From Inia geoffrensis (Eukaryota > Chordata > Mammalia > Artiodactyla > Iniidae), in contig CM070904.1 of the NCBI GenBank assembly GCA_036417435.1, forward strand, positions 65,439,408 through 65,503,407: a DNA stretch of 64,000 bases. The letters are read 5' to 3'. Shown here one piece after another: positions 13,301 through 25,624 of the stretch. The stretch's first letter is position 1. Each line of letters starts with the position of its first letter. Made by a program: the position numbers and the translations under genes. The notes under the pieces are model-generated. The model was not told the origin of the DNA. It did not search any database and was given only the letters and a program-made list of their open reading frames with translations.

Positions 13301-14410
13301 AATTGAATTTTTTTAGCATTTAGTTCTACCGTTTAAAAAGATGGATTTTATATTGTCAGTTACTTGTTCAAATAAGAAGATTATCACATGAGAATTGATT
13401 CAATAAGGAGCAAAGGCAGGCATAGGGCTGGTCTTTCTAGACACATCCAAGAGATTAATTAGAAGTACCAGTAGGAGATGTTGGTGCCTTTCATAAGGCA
13501 AAATTATTTATAGCTGTGCTCTTAAGTGTGGTGTCAGAAACAAGCTCAACAATACATAGCAATATGATATCCAATGTATTTTCTTCTAAGGAGCTACAAG
13601 CACCTCATGCTTAAATATAATCTATGTTTACGCATGCCAAGGAGACTAATAACAGCTCTTCAGTTAAATGAAACAGCCCAAACCCAAAGCAATGGACGAA
13701 TTAGGAAAAGTTTAAAAAAAAAGCCAATCTACTCTACATGTCTTTCTACTGAAGATTATCATTCCAAAAGGGGTTTGAAAGTCTATTCCTGAAAGGTAAT
13801 AGAGGAGACAGACTTCAATTAATGTTGTGTCCTCTGACATCTAATCTGTGGAAATAAAAGGAGAGACCATTAACTTTTAACAGTGGACATGTTAAGAAGA
13901 AAAGAAAAAACGAAAACAAATGAGCAAATTCTAAATAGCTATGTGGAGCAAGGTGACCCAGCCTAGTGTGACAGAGGACCAAAATGTGATCAAATGAAAC
14001 CTACGACCTTTGTACCAAAGAGAGTGAGGGAGACAAGAAGACAAACGCAATTTAAGAATCTGTGAAGAAAAAGTAAAAGAAGTCACATCTGTGTGCAACA
14101 TCCCACTGAACGTCTACGCAACAGCCCTGTCCCTGAAAGAACTCCAGTTCTACAAGGAGGCAGCCAAGCCCCTCAGTACTTCCTTTAACCGAAGCTTCAG
14201 CTTCTTTCAGGATCCATTTTCACCTAAGGAAACCGAAGGCAACTCAAATCAACCGGGCAGAGTAAACCAGAGCTCTGTGAACTGGCCACAGACCAGCTGA
14301 AACCACGCCCCCAGTTTCCAAGTGAAAGCAAATCCCACTGACTTTGTCTCAGCTCTAAGCAGATTCCACAGCTGGCACAGTCCCTTTATCTAATCAGGAG
14401 TGTCAGTGTG
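10301..14410. other. AT-rich intron with no recognised element
   Basis: I read this stretch on both strands and found only short spurious ORFs of up to 81 codons, with no signature repeat, no splice-site pair with coding potential and no RNA gene. Unrecognised ancient repeats may be present. Confidence 0.5.
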
Positions 14411-14412
14411 TG

Positions 14413-14414
<2 letters not shown>

Positions 14415-14443
<29 letters not shown>

Positions 14444-14459
14444 CTGTCTGTCTGTCTGT
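14415..14459. repeat. (TG)n(TCTG)n compound microsatellite
   Basis: TG repeats pass directly into about four TCTG units. Confidence 0.9.
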
Positions 14460-14599
14460 GTCTATATGTTCAGTGGGCTGAGGGTGGCCAAGGAGACCAG
14501 AAGAAAAGGAAGGGGTGGAATCCTGAGGAAGAATCACCAAGAGCAAGAAAAATGAAAACACGAAAAGGCAGGCCAGAGAGTGTGTCCCATTCTCTCTTT

Positions 14600-14672
14600 C
14601 TCCAGCGCCTAGCACTGTGCTGATTAGCACATAGTAGGTGCTCAGTAAAAAGACTGGTGAATGAATCAATAA
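14600..14672 (+). repeat. L2 3' terminus
   Basis: GCGCCTAGCACTGTGCTGATTAGCACATAGTAGGTGCTCAGTAAA and the following GAATGAATCAATAA match the L2 3' end well. The stretch 14680-15705 shows no recognised element. Confidence 0.75.
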
Positions 14673-15709
14673 AAAAGCCTATCTGCGGAAACTGCATGTG
14701 CCCCTTAGCAGGGAAGAACTTTGCTTGCTTATGATGATCACATTCTAAAGCAACCAAAATCAGAGGGGTTATGTCAATAAAGAAACCCTACAGATACAAC
14801 TTATAAATATGAAATAACTGTTCAAGTTAAAGAAAAGAATTGAAAAAGAACACATCCATACTAGGAGATACTATTAAGAATAAAACATTATTTTGTTTTA
14901 TTTTATTTTATTGGGAGGCCCAATATTGCCAGTAAGTACTTTTCTTTTTTTAAACAGCATACTAAATATCAGATTACGATGTATCTGAAGTGATAAGAAA
15001 TAAAGATGTTAGATGATATTTTAACTACAATGAACTAAATACCATATAAGCAAACTAAGGCACATTACTCCATAATTACTTTCCTTAGCCGTTTTGGAAC
15101 TTTTGAAATCATGCAGGTAACACAGTGCCTGTCTTCTTGGCCTTCCTTATAAGAGCTTTGTAAGCCAATACTGCTTTCTTTTCAGCTTATCCAAGGGAAG
15201 AGCTGGAGGGTCCAGCTCTCTGCCACCATCTCAAAGCAATGATGCCTAGACAGGGCTGCATGTTTTATTTCTGCCAATATTCTATGTGCCCAGCGGTTTT
15301 TTTCTTCTTCTTCTGATATTGGAAGGAAATATATCATTTCCAAGCAAACATCCATGCTCACAAGGGACAACGGCCATTAAGCCCATGTTAACTTGGGACA
15401 AATTTTTTTGTAAATTACTTGGGAGAGTAAGTGCTTAGATAATGTTTCCCACAGTAGGCTCCATGGAACGCTAGGTTACATAGTTAAATCAGTTTGAGGA
15501 TTGTTGTATATTATAACTCCCACTTCAAGATTCTTAATACACATTAGCATTCTAGAGGCTATGAGAGGTCTTACTGTAAAGAAATCTGTTTAACTGTAAC
15601 CCAGACTTTAATCTTACTGTGGAACCCTCTCTTTCGCAGGATGAGGCAGGTTGGGGGCTAGGGAATGAAGGTAACTGGTTTAGCCTCTCTAACATTTTGA
15701 TAAAATGAA

Positions 15710-15825
15710 GAACCATAGTTAGACGGGAACTTAGAAGCTTCACTTTAATCCCTCACTTTAGATTTGAAGAAATTAAGGTCCAGAAAAGTAAAACCATTTG
15801 GCCAAGATGACACAGCCCATTTCAT
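15710..15825. repeat. MIR-like old repeat
   Basis: ACTTTAGATTTGAAGAAATTAAGGTCCAGAAAAG followed by a GCCAAGATGACACAGCCC segment is typical of old mammalian repeats. Similar words recur at 27288-27425 and 46425-46525. The family is not resolved. Confidence 0.4.
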
Positions 15826-15849
15826 AGGCTAGCCCTTTCTCTTGGGCAC

Positions 15850-16680
15850 CAGACTGCATTTTTCTCACCTCCTTTGGGATCTCATGCCCTCACTTAGCCC
15901 TTTCTCTTTTGCGCTTTTCTCCCCTTCCCTTCTGACTTTCAGCGCCAATTTTAACAATGACCCAGTGCTATCTTTTATCTCAAGCTACCACCTTAGTCAT
16001 TCTTTCTCTTTACTGCCAAATTCCTTAAAAAGGTGTCTATATTTAACATGTCAACTTCCTCAACTTTCATTCATCCCTTAATGATTAAAATCTGGTTTCA
16101 TTCTCCCCTACTCTCCTAAAAATTGTCCCTACTGCTTAACCTCACACCCCACAATGCTCCAGCCACAAGGAACTTTTTGTTTGCCATTGTCTCCTGAAGA
16201 CCTAATGCCTTCCTGCATCCCTAGCTTATGCAAAATATGCTTCTTTCTCCCCTCCAACTATCTTCTCTGAGTAGCAATGCCCTCAGCATCTTACCCAGCT
16301 CAAAATTCACCATTTCTGAGAAAGTCATCCTTGATTCCTTAGGGTCTGTCACACGTCCTTCGATGTACATGCAAAATATCTTATACACATGCATATTTTG
16401 ACTCATGTGATCATACGATTTGCTGCTCAACTAGGACACACTTGAGAATGATAGATTATTAGGAATTATAACAGGACAACGGGTATAAACTGTTGCCATC
16501 CCATGCAAACCAGGGGGGATGGTCGCCATAATGATGGCACTTACCAGCTCATACTGTAAGCTACTTGTTCACACATCTGCTCTATATCCAAGAGACTACA
16601 AGTTCCTCAAGGACAGAAACCTTTTCCCACCCAGCATAATGCTTAGCACATTTAGATTCTTAATAACATGAACCAAGTCA
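15850..16680 (+). repeat. Diverged L2 LINE in pieces
   Basis: Successive L2-like segments occur in order: a CTGCCAAATTCCTTAAAAAGG region, CAATGCTCCAGCCACAAGG, a TCACCATTTCTGAGAAAGTC region, then AGTTCCTCAAGGACAGAAAC and CCCAGCATAATGCTTAGCAC at the 3' end. Gaps between them read as unique sequence or decay. Confidence 0.5.
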
Positions 16681-16778
16681 AAGGAAGATATCAAAAGAAG
16701 CAGTCTTCTAAAATGAAGACAGTTAGTGATAATAGTAGTTTCCTTAGCAGGAACAATTTCTTAATAAGAACAGATGTT

Positions 16779-17106
16779 CCAGACCTACTGGAGAACGGAC
16801 TTGAGGATACGAGGAGGGGGAAGGGTGAGCTGTGACAAAGCGAGAGAGAGGCATGGACATATATACACTACCAAACGTAAGGTAGATAGCTAGTGGGAAG
16901 CAGCCGCATAGCACAGGGATTTCAGCTGGGTGCTTTGTGACCGCCTGGAGGGGTGGGATAGGGAGGGTGGGAGGGAGGGAGACGCAAGAGGGAAGAGATA
17001 TGGGAACATATGTATATGTATAACTGATTCACTTTGTTGTAAAGCGGAAACTAACACACCATTGTAAAGCAATTATACCCCAATAAAGATGTTAAAAAAA
17101 AAAAAA
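16779..17106 (+). mobile_element. 5'-truncated cetartiodactyl L1 (3' end only)
   Basis: The insert begins at CCAGACCTACTGGAG and ends with ATTATACCCCAATAAAGATG and a poly(A) tail. A 13-bp target duplication flanks it (AAGAACAGATGTT at 16766-16778; AAGAACACATGTT at 17107-17119, one mismatch). It is a dead-on-arrival L1 copy with no ORF. Confidence 0.88.
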
Positions 17107-17394
17107 AAGAACACATGTTAAGTAGTATGCCACAATCTTATATTTCAACAAAATCTGCATGAAATTTGGTGAGGTACTTCTGAACCTCGGAGTACTTCCT
17201 GATTACCCCTTGAAATAGACGAGAAAACAAATAAATGGCTTGTAACTTAGCTCCCTTTTTCTGTCTTTTTCCCCACCTGGCCATCTCTTACTGATCACTG
17301 AAGGCCCACCTTTAATGGCAATTTCTTGTTGAGATATTGCTCAAATTATCCAAGTAGTGAACTGCCTCCTCTTCATACTCCCAGAGCACTTGGT

Positions 17395-17580
17395 TGAGAT
17401 TCAGTAATTTACTGAGTATCTGCCGGTGTGCCAGAGAGTGTGTCAGAAGTGTTCACATACACTGTGCCATTTAACTCATCTAATAACCCCATGAGAAACT
17501 GTTATTACTCTATTTTAGAGATAAAGAACTAGATACAGAAGATTAAGAAAATTCCTCAAGATGCAAGGTAAATCATGGCA
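17395..17580 (-). repeat. MIR SINE
   Basis: GTGTGCCAGAGAGTGTG, CATTTAACTCATCTAATAACCCC and TATTTTAGAGATAAAGAACTAG follow the order of a reversed MIR. Confidence 0.65.
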
Positions 17581-18639
17581 TCTGTAACCAACCTTAGGGC
17601 TTCTGCTTAAGCCCTATGATTCCCCAGTACAGCGCTAAGCATATTTTGTGTCATAATCATGTACTTGTCTGTCTCCCCCAAAAACCAGTCCAGGACCAAT
17701 GAGCAGGGAAACTATTTCCCAACGGCTTGCGGCACAGAACTGGGGACACAGCAGATACTCACAAATAGCTAGGAAGCGTGAGTACGTGGATAGAATCTAT
17801 CTGACCACTGACATACTTTTAAAAGAGCATCATACAAGCCAGGGAATACTTAATTTTGTAACTGACAAGAAGGTAGCTTTTATTGTCGAATGAACTCCAG
17901 GCAAATCGTACTGCAAGCGTTTGGATTCATTCAACTTAGAATCAGCAAAGGATGATTTATTTAAACATCTTAAGAATCTTAAACTGTGAGACTCAAATGT
18001 AAAACTATTTAAGATCTCATTGGTTTGTTTATTAATATCTAATGCCCATGTCCCTGGAGTCTATCCTCCCAAGTCCCTTTGTGTCACCCTATGAGATGTG
18101 CTTATTAAGTAATGAGCTAGATTTCACAAAGTACAGAGGAAAACCAGACCCATTACTTTATAACCCCAGCTTTCTAATTGCCTTCACCCATCCTTTATCT
18201 AGGTCCTGTTCATGACAGATTGATTCCATCTCTGTTTATGCTTGTATCTCAAAAATATTAGGATTGCCAGTAATGGGCCAGCCTCCCCCGCCCCGACCAC
18301 GGACATAATTCTCATACACAAAGAACCTCCAGGCACTGGGTGGGCTTCCCACCCAGAGTCCAGCCACGGTGGTCCTCTCAGAGGGAACTCAAGATGTCTG
18401 GATTTTAGCAGGAGGGAAAAAGACAGAAAATATTAAACAGGGAAGAAAGAGAGCGTGCTGCCCTCTTAAAACACAAACACACAAACCTTCCTCTTCAGCA
18501 CTCACCCCTCCTGTCCCCAGTCATCTTCTAGTCTGGGTTGGCAGAGATAGGGGACAAGGGAAGGGTATGAAGAGGGCAGCATCAGAACACAGGGTTTGGA
18601 ATCTCCTGTAGCTGGGTGGTGAGGATGGCTGTACCGCAC

Positions 18640-18825
18640 ACGAGCCGTGGCATCGTGGTCAAGTTCCTTTCCCCAAGCCTTAGTGTTCCTATACGCAAAA
18701 TGGAGCAAACAGCAATTGCTGAACCTCACAGAGCTGAGGTAATTTTATATAAACTAGCATAAGTAAGGCACTTAAAATTGTGTTGAGCAAATCATATATG
18801 CTTCGTAAGTATTATTATTATTGGT
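18640..18825 (+). repeat. MIR SINE
   Basis: AAGTTCCTTTCCCCAAGCC, a CAAAATGGAGCAAACAG segment and TAAGGCACTTAAAATTGTG follow MIR order in forward orientation. Confidence 0.6.
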
Positions 18826-18974
18826 ATTTTCCCCTACCTCTCCCCCACAATCTCTCTATCTCATTGTCACTCCATTTCCCTCCCACCTTCTTTAGAAGAG
18901 ATAAAGAATAAGGGAGATGGATGGAAAAGGGCACCCCCTTCCTGCTCATTGTGTAAAGCCCTTTCGTATGCCTG

Positions 18975-19150
18975 AGAGAACATAAGCTTTGGAATGAGAA
19001 AGACATGCTTTTGAATCCTGCCTCACCCCTTACTAGCTGTGAAACTGTAAGCAGCTTATTTAACCTCCTGGAGGCTCATTTTCAAGTTCTATAAAAGGGA
19101 TCTGTTCATTCCCCCAACATATAGGGGTTTTGGTTAGGATTAATGTTATT
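18975..19150 (+). repeat. MIR SINE
   Basis: AATCCTGCCTCACCCCTTACTAGCTGTG, AACCTCCTGGAGGCTCATTTTC and the following GGGGTTTTGGTTAGGATTAA are clear MIR landmarks. It follows the MIR at 18640 in the same orientation. Confidence 0.8.
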
Positions 19151-19159
19151 CTTGCCCTC

Positions 19160-20880
19160 TCTCCGTCTTCCCTGGGAGGTCCCCTAACAGCTCATCCCGA
19201 ACCTTTTCAATAAATTATTGAGAAAGAATGGGATTGCAAGAGGATGGCAAACTGGGGAACGAAGAAAGATAGAAGGCGTGGACAGCCTGTGCTCATTACC
19301 TACCCCTCCCTCCATCCCCGTTTTTCCACATCCCCCTTGCTGGCGCCACTCCCACTCCCCCGACTCCACTTTCAGAATCCCTGCCCCAGGATAGGGAGGC
19401 CTTGAAGCTGAGACAATGCAGGTCTTATTTCCAGCCCTCACCCCACCAAGGACAGAGCCAGTCAGAGTCTCCCCTCCTGTTACCCGAGCTACACAGTGGA
19501 AGGAGGCCACATTCCCTGCTTGCTAATTGCTAATTTGAAACTCTGAATACACATAATTTATGATAGATGGTAAAGTCTCTTCATACCATAATACAGGTAA
19601 ACAAACAAAACTCTTGTAGAATGGCCAGGAATCCTGACCACAAAGAGAACCACTATTTCGGTGCGATCCTGCATTCTACCTTTCAATCACTCGCGGACAA
19701 ATTTTGGAACGTGCCGAACGTTCACATAAGCCTGCCAGTACTGTGTAGTGAAAATAATGTTAGATATTTCAAGTTCCTGTCAGCGAGAAGGATGCTTCTG
19801 AAGAGGGAGCCTTGCACATAAAATTTTCTTGTTTTATCAGAGAAGAAGCAAAACACACTGAAGGAATTTTGGTTCGTTTTTGTCTCTGTAGTAGAGGCAG
19901 CCTGATGTTGACAAAGTAATGGAGAGTTTTTCTGGAGCCCTAGGGAGGAGAAAGCACTCCAGAGGTCAGGCCGTCAGTCCCCTGCCTCTAGCAGGAATGT
20001 ACCTAAACTTGCCACAAAGAGCCCTTCAGGAATAAATGAGTTAAAGCACCATCTACAGAATTTAACAATAGTTATGCATTGGGAAATGGCTAAATGAAAG
20101 ACCTTTGTGAATACAAATTTTACAAAGCACAAATCAAGAAAGAAGGAAAAAGAAAAGTTAGTTGTTAGGACAGGACAAAGCAAATATGAAGAATTGGTTT
20201 TGTCAGGTATTTTCAGTTTTATAAAAGTAAAATGAACTTTTAAAAACCAGGATAGCTTTTTAAAACCATAAAAAACCCAAGATGCCATTTTATACAGATT
20301 TTTCTTAAAAAAAAAATGACATGCCAACCATGTACACATTCAGAACCACACAGCTATCTAATTCACCTTTAGAAATACGTGATCTAAACCTCAAAAACTG
20401 TCAAGCAAACAAAACAATATACTTTTAAATTAGTGCTTTCTCAAATGTAGGGTATTCTGAGTGTATTGGAGTCATTATGTGTTCACACAAATGTAGTTTC
20501 TAATATTGTTTTACATATGGTTTACATTTAGAGCACTTTTTAAAAAAAAAAAAAAAAGCAAAAACAATGAAGCAAAATTTCATTATTACTTTCTAACAGT
20601 ACCGCTTCCTAAGAACAGGGATTTAAGAAAATCCTATTCATGGAGAAATTGAATTAAGATTCAATTAAAGTTTTTATATTAGTTTAAGGAAGGAACCTTA
20701 ACAGAGTCTGTGGCACATTTCTGAATAGGACATCTTGTGCCAAATAGCTGTACATAAACATTTTTAGTAAATCAGATAATATTAGTACACTAGAGATACC
20801 TGATATTCAGGAGACTGTATGAAAACATTTTTTTATAAAATGAATGAACCATTTGTAAAATAACCATGCTCTGTCATCCA
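19160..20880. other. Intron sequence with no recognised element
   Basis: No gene or signature repeat was found. A small group of CpGs around 19660-19725 stands out from the AT-rich surroundings; the longest ORF is 121 codons, on the minus strand, and is featureless. Confidence 0.5.
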
Positions 20881-20896
20881 CTTAAAAGTTGGTTTA

Positions 20897-21058
20897 GGGA
20901 CTTCCCTGGCGGTCCAGTGGCTAAGATTTCGCCTTCCAATGCAGGGGGTATGGGTTCGATCCCTGGTCGGGGAACTAAGATCCCACATGCCTCATGGCCA
21001 AAAAACCAAAACATAAAACAGAAGCAATATTGTAGCATATCAATAAAGATATTTTTTA
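20897..21058 (+). mobile_element. CHR-1-type SINE (tRNA-Glu-derived)
   Basis: It starts GGGACTTCCCTGGCGGTCCA and contains the B box GGTTCGATCCC, with an A-rich tail. A perfect 13-bp target duplication AAAAGTTGGTTTA lies at 20884-20896 and 21059-21071. The head differs from the CHR-2 copies. Confidence 0.9.
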
Positions 21059-21074
21059 AAAAGTTGGTTTATAT

Positions 21075-22080
21075 ATACTGAATTTTCAAGTGTGTCGGGT
21101 GAGTTCATCTACTCTTAGGAACATGCTATTTTTAGGTATTAACCTTTGGCTGTACGAAATTAAAGGGGGAAAAAGAGCGAAAATAGGAGTTGTAGAAGGA
21201 AAAAAAAAAAAAAAAAGGCACTGGGTTCAATGTGGGTTATATATGGACTTTAAAACCAGACCATAGGGATTTGAAACCGATTCTAAAACAAAGGGGTGCC
21301 ATCATTCCTTATATTCTCATTTTTAAAAAGACATGCACCTAATAAGCTGCTGGTATTGTTTTAAATTGTAAATTGGGGGAATCCTTTTTGTTCTTTTCAA
21401 AACAAAATATGCTGAGGAAATAACTGCACCAAATGGACATCAGAGAGGCAGACTTTCCTACCTGACAAAAAAGGGAGGCTGTTCGAGTCATTGCGAATAC
21501 TGTTAAAGGTGCAGATTTGGAAGCATGTGAATAATGAAGTCTTGAGCAGTTTCACATGAAGAAGAGAAAGGAGGAAGGGGACACTGGGGCAGAGCTCTGA
21601 AATATAGTTTAATAGGATAACAAGAAGCAGAGTTGGCGGCGGAGTGGCCACGGTGAGAACTCAGAGTCTGGAAAAAGCTCTAGTTTCAGAACACATCAGC
21701 CCGGATGAGAGAAGATGAAATCCAGAATTCAGAGACTGGGTTGCAGCAATGTCATAAATAGGCTATATTGTGGAAGTGGTGACTAGCAGATTTATAGAGA
21801 AGGCAGAAAGGGAAGAGTTCAGCCAAGGTTACAAGCAATGGAGGCAAATGGAAGAGGGAAACGGAACAGCGTGGTATGTGAAGACGTTCCATTTGAGGAT
21901 AAGGAATGCTTCTGAGTCTGGGATGGCATTTTTCGAAAGCAGAGAAGTAGAGTATCTAAAACCGCTGATAGCTTTTCTGCAGATAGCTCTGTCTTCTCAC
22001 GAAAGCATGGCGCAAAACTACATACAGTCACGATCATCAATTAATATAGTCTCTAATACAGTACCCTGTACTCTCTAGGT
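21075..22080. other. Intron sequence, no recognised element
   Basis: It holds a run of 17 A near 21200 and short overlapping ORFs on both strands. I could not assign the G/A-rich 21640-21950 part to a family, although its style suggests an old repeat. Confidence 0.4.
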
Positions 22081-22086
22081 GCTCAG

Positions 22087-22141
22087 TGTATGTGTATATG
22101 TATATGTGTGTGTATATGTATATGTGTGTGTATATGTATAC
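22087..22141. repeat. (TATGTATATGTGTGTG)-like minisatellite
   Basis: An 18-bp pattern of TA and TG dinucleotides repeats nearly three times. The plus-strand ORF over it encodes only Cys/Ile/Val dipeptides and is not a gene. Confidence 0.85.
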
Positions 22142-22374
22142 CATATATAGCACAACTAATTCCTATTTGTGAAACACTCACTAGATACACAACTCTTCAA
22201 TGGGTGTTTTATTTAGACACCTTCTTAACACTTTCTTATAGTATAGTTACTAGCGGACTATATATCTATATATAGATGTATATGCATCTAAGAAGAACAT
22301 ATTTTTACATTTCTCATCTCTCCAATAAATTTCAAGCTTTGTGTGCATGCTAAAAAAAAATCTCTATTTAGTCA

Positions 22375-22610
22375 GTATCTCAGGGCTAAAGTCCTCATTC
22401 TGCCACTTAATTGTATGACCCAGAGCAAGTCCCCTAACCTTGGCTTTGTCTTTTGTAAAATGTGAATTATAGCATTTACTCTGCCTACCTCTTAGAATTG
22501 TGAGGAACAAGAGAAGTAATGGACACAAAAATATTTTATAAATTGTAAGCAGCTATCCAAAGGTAAGATGGTATTATTATCATCTTTAACGTATTTGTAT
22601 ACCCTACAGT
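22375..22610 (+). repeat. MIR SINE
   Basis: CATTCTGCCACTTAATTGTATGACC, CAAGTCCCCTAACCTTGGC, TTGTAAAATGTGAATTATAG and CTGCCTACCTCTTAGAATTG appear in MIR order; this is one of the better-preserved copies. Confidence 0.8.
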
Positions 22611-23199
22611 TACTCAATAAATATGTGCTGATGCAAAGCATAATGCAGACAATAGAGTGCACACACACCGAACGACTACCAAAGATGAACGCCTGGTCCA
22701 ACTAGTTGCTACAAGTGTGAAAATACTGACAAATCAGGAGCACTTGCTGATGATTCCCTGGAAATCAAAGTGCTACAAGAGAAGCCATTCTAGGTCCTAG
22801 AAGCTCTGGCCGGCAGGCTCCCAAGCAGATCAAGAAGCCCCTTTGGGGCTGTGACACTGAGGAAATGAAGACAGCCAGATGAAGGTCACCTCCTTTATGG
22901 ATACTTTTCAGTTCCCACTAGATTCACTCAGCACAAACCAACATTTCCCTGCCTTAATTATTTTTACTAATGTGCACAGTTTTAGCCTACTCTGGTCTTT
23001 CCTGCCTGTGTGACTTCTTTAATATGAGTTCCATGCAATTCAGTATTTAATCAGAGTTTAGCACCTTCAGGTGTAAGCTCAGTGTCTCAACAGGGGCATA
23101 CAATTTTTAAATTGTTGGAACTGAGTCATTCAAATTTTGTAACCTCACCCCCAATCTGTGGAATATTTAACATTAGTGGTAGAAATACAGAGAGTAGTG

Positions 23200-23201
<2 letters not shown>

Positions 23202-23232
<31 letters not shown>

Positions 23233-23423
23233 GGTACGCGGGCCTCTCACTGCTGTGGCCTCTCCCGTTCCGTAGCACAGACTCCGGACGCGCAGGCTCA
23301 GCGGCCATGGCTCACGGGCCCAGCCGCTCCGCGGCATGTGGGATCTTCCCTGACCGGGGCACGAACCCGTGTCCCCCCGCATCGGCCGGCGGACTCTCAA
23401 CCACTGCGCCACCAGGGAAGCCC
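23202..23423 (-). mobile_element. CHR-2-type SINE, full length
   Basis: The element is inverted, with a T tail of about 29-30 at its left end and the tRNA-like head ending GGGAAGCCC. A perfect target duplication GAGTAGTGCTT lies at 23192-23202 and 23424-23434. The long intact tail and perfect duplication suggest a young insertion. The long ORFs on both strands here are SINE translations. Confidence 0.93.
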
Positions 23424-23439
23424 GAGTAGTGCTTATTAA

Positions 23440-25620
23440 CATTTCTAAAAATAGAACCAATCCTGTCCTCTCAGGCATGAATACCTATCAAAACAAACCT
23501 AACAAATATGGTCAAAATGAAGACTTCAAATACCCATTCTCAGGTATCACATATGGAATCAGAAGAGGCAGGTCCACTGTGAAGCTTAATGAAGCTAAAG
23601 TTTAAGGGATCCTCATTAGCACTGGCCCCTTCCAACACCTGAACCTAGTTTTATATTTTTAGTTTGTACTATTATTCTCAAAACAGGGCCCCATGTGTGT
23701 AAGCTTCAGGACCTACTAAACCAGGATATACCCCTGGTTACAGATCACACAGCATTCTGTTCAGACATACTCTTCAGTGTCACCTTCACATACAAAAGAG
23801 GTAAATTTCCAAAGCACCACATAACCATTATCAGGGTCACATTTTAGATCACTACCTTTTATAACATTGTGACCCTGTCTACTGTCTTCTCCTTCTAGGC
23901 CCTTGCATGTGATGCCACCATTCCTAATGTTTCCATTTTTCAAAAAAAGTTTATGGTCATAGCTCCAAACCAAAGGCTACCCTGAAAGAAAAAAAGAAGA
24001 AAAGAAAACAAGAAAAAAGGCCCCTATAATGTACTTGTCAGCAACAAAGCAATTATGAACATCATATGATTAAAAAGAAAAATCAAAGAAGTCATTTAAA
24101 TAATGAACTCTAATTTGACTATTTAGCAATTTACTGTTTAGCAATTTGCTGTTTTTATTACATTTTAAATCAATCCATCTAACACAGAAATTCTCTCTAC
24201 CCTCACATGGTACTATTTCACTGCTGTAAACCGATATTTCATGGCAAGACAATATCTTTCTATAATAAAATGGTAATAAAAGGAGTACCAATTATCCCAG
24301 TATTTTCTCAAAATAGGTAGACTTTCTTTCATGCCTTAATTTTATGTTTTCCTCTGCCCCCTACTAAAAGCTCGGTATAATTATCCCTGAACAGGTTGAG
24401 CGAGGTCTCTGCAAAATCTGCTCAGGGTGATAATTCAGTTTTTTTTTTTTTTTTGTATTTGCAGAATTTAGCTGAGACTGTTACAAGAGGTTTATCAAAA
24501 TAAATGCTTGATTGGCTTTTGCAGTTTTTTGTAATTGAAAAAATAAAGAAAAAAGAGTTTACTAATAAATGGAGGGAGAGAGAGGTTAAATAGTTCAATT
24601 ACTAACTTGCAAAAAGATTTCCATTTGAAGATGGAAACAATGTAAAGGGGTCCCTAATTTTTATGGGACTGGAATCACTCCAGAGGATTTAATGATACTG
24701 CTGGGCAACTGAAACTGTGCAAGGGAATAATGTGATTTCTAAGCATACTTCCTTAAAATTTAATAGTGCTAGGGAATATTTAAAATGGGTTATTTTAAAA
24801 GGAAAGTTGAATATGCAAATTTGTGTGTGGGGAGAATTTAAGGAAACAGTGTTTTTTTTAATGGTATGTTCTTTACTTTCTATTTAAAATGAAAACCAGT
24901 TACTTTTGAGTCAACAGACATGTGATGGAGAGAGTTATAGAAGGATTTTCCCATCAAGGATTGCTAGATATTAACTGAAGAGCTGAGGTAAATATGTCTT
25001 CCCCGTTTAAAGCATACTTGACATTTCTGATCTTTGAACTCTGATTTTCACTATTTATAGGGATCCTTAGTATAAGGTCTTAAGAACTAAAGGTCTTCTT
25101 GAGTTCAAATGACCCTCACTGCTTCCTGACCCTAGTCATATTTGGGCCCTGTATTGTGGAAAAACCATATTAACTAGATTTCAGAGATTCAGCTACTTCA
25201 GCTATATATTGTACCCCCAAACTGGAGATTTCATAAACAAAGGAATCTCCATCCTTCTAAATATCAGTTAATTCCACCTAATCAGATCTATTATCAGCTT
25301 TAATCCTAACACATAGATTACCAGCCTTACAAAGCAGCCATCACTAATTAGCCCTCCTTCCTAATACCACTAGCCCAGAAAAGCCTACCCACATTACTAT
25401 ATTAAAAGAGTCTATTCTGAATTGCTGTTTTGTTTGGAAAGGAAGGGGAAAAAAAAAAAAAAATCTGTGTTCCTTTCCAGCTGGCAGTTTTCCTAAATTA
25501 GATTAACTTTTAATTTAAATTAAAAAATTTAAAAGCCTTACACAAAGAGACAGTAATTGCCCATTTGAAACATCCAAAAAAAGGTGATTGAAGGGTACAG
25601 TAATATGCTTACATGAATAA
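23440..25620. other. AT-rich intron; short 15-bp tandem repeat inside
   Basis: No gene or transposon was recognised. The segment TTTAGCAATTTACTG is repeated at once as TTTAGCAATTTGCTG (24122-24151). Part of 24400-24800 reads like low-substitution unique DNA, but conservation cannot be judged from one sequence. Confidence 0.5.
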
Positions 25621-25624
25621 TAAA

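Noticed and set aside
14403..14669. Overlapping ORFs on both strands around a TG repeat
   Set aside because: They consist of Thr/His or Cys/Val dipeptides from the microsatellite and the L2 end.
22087..22141. Regular repeat that could be read as an array
   Set aside because: There are no spacers of unique sequence; it is a TA/TG simple repeat, not CRISPR.
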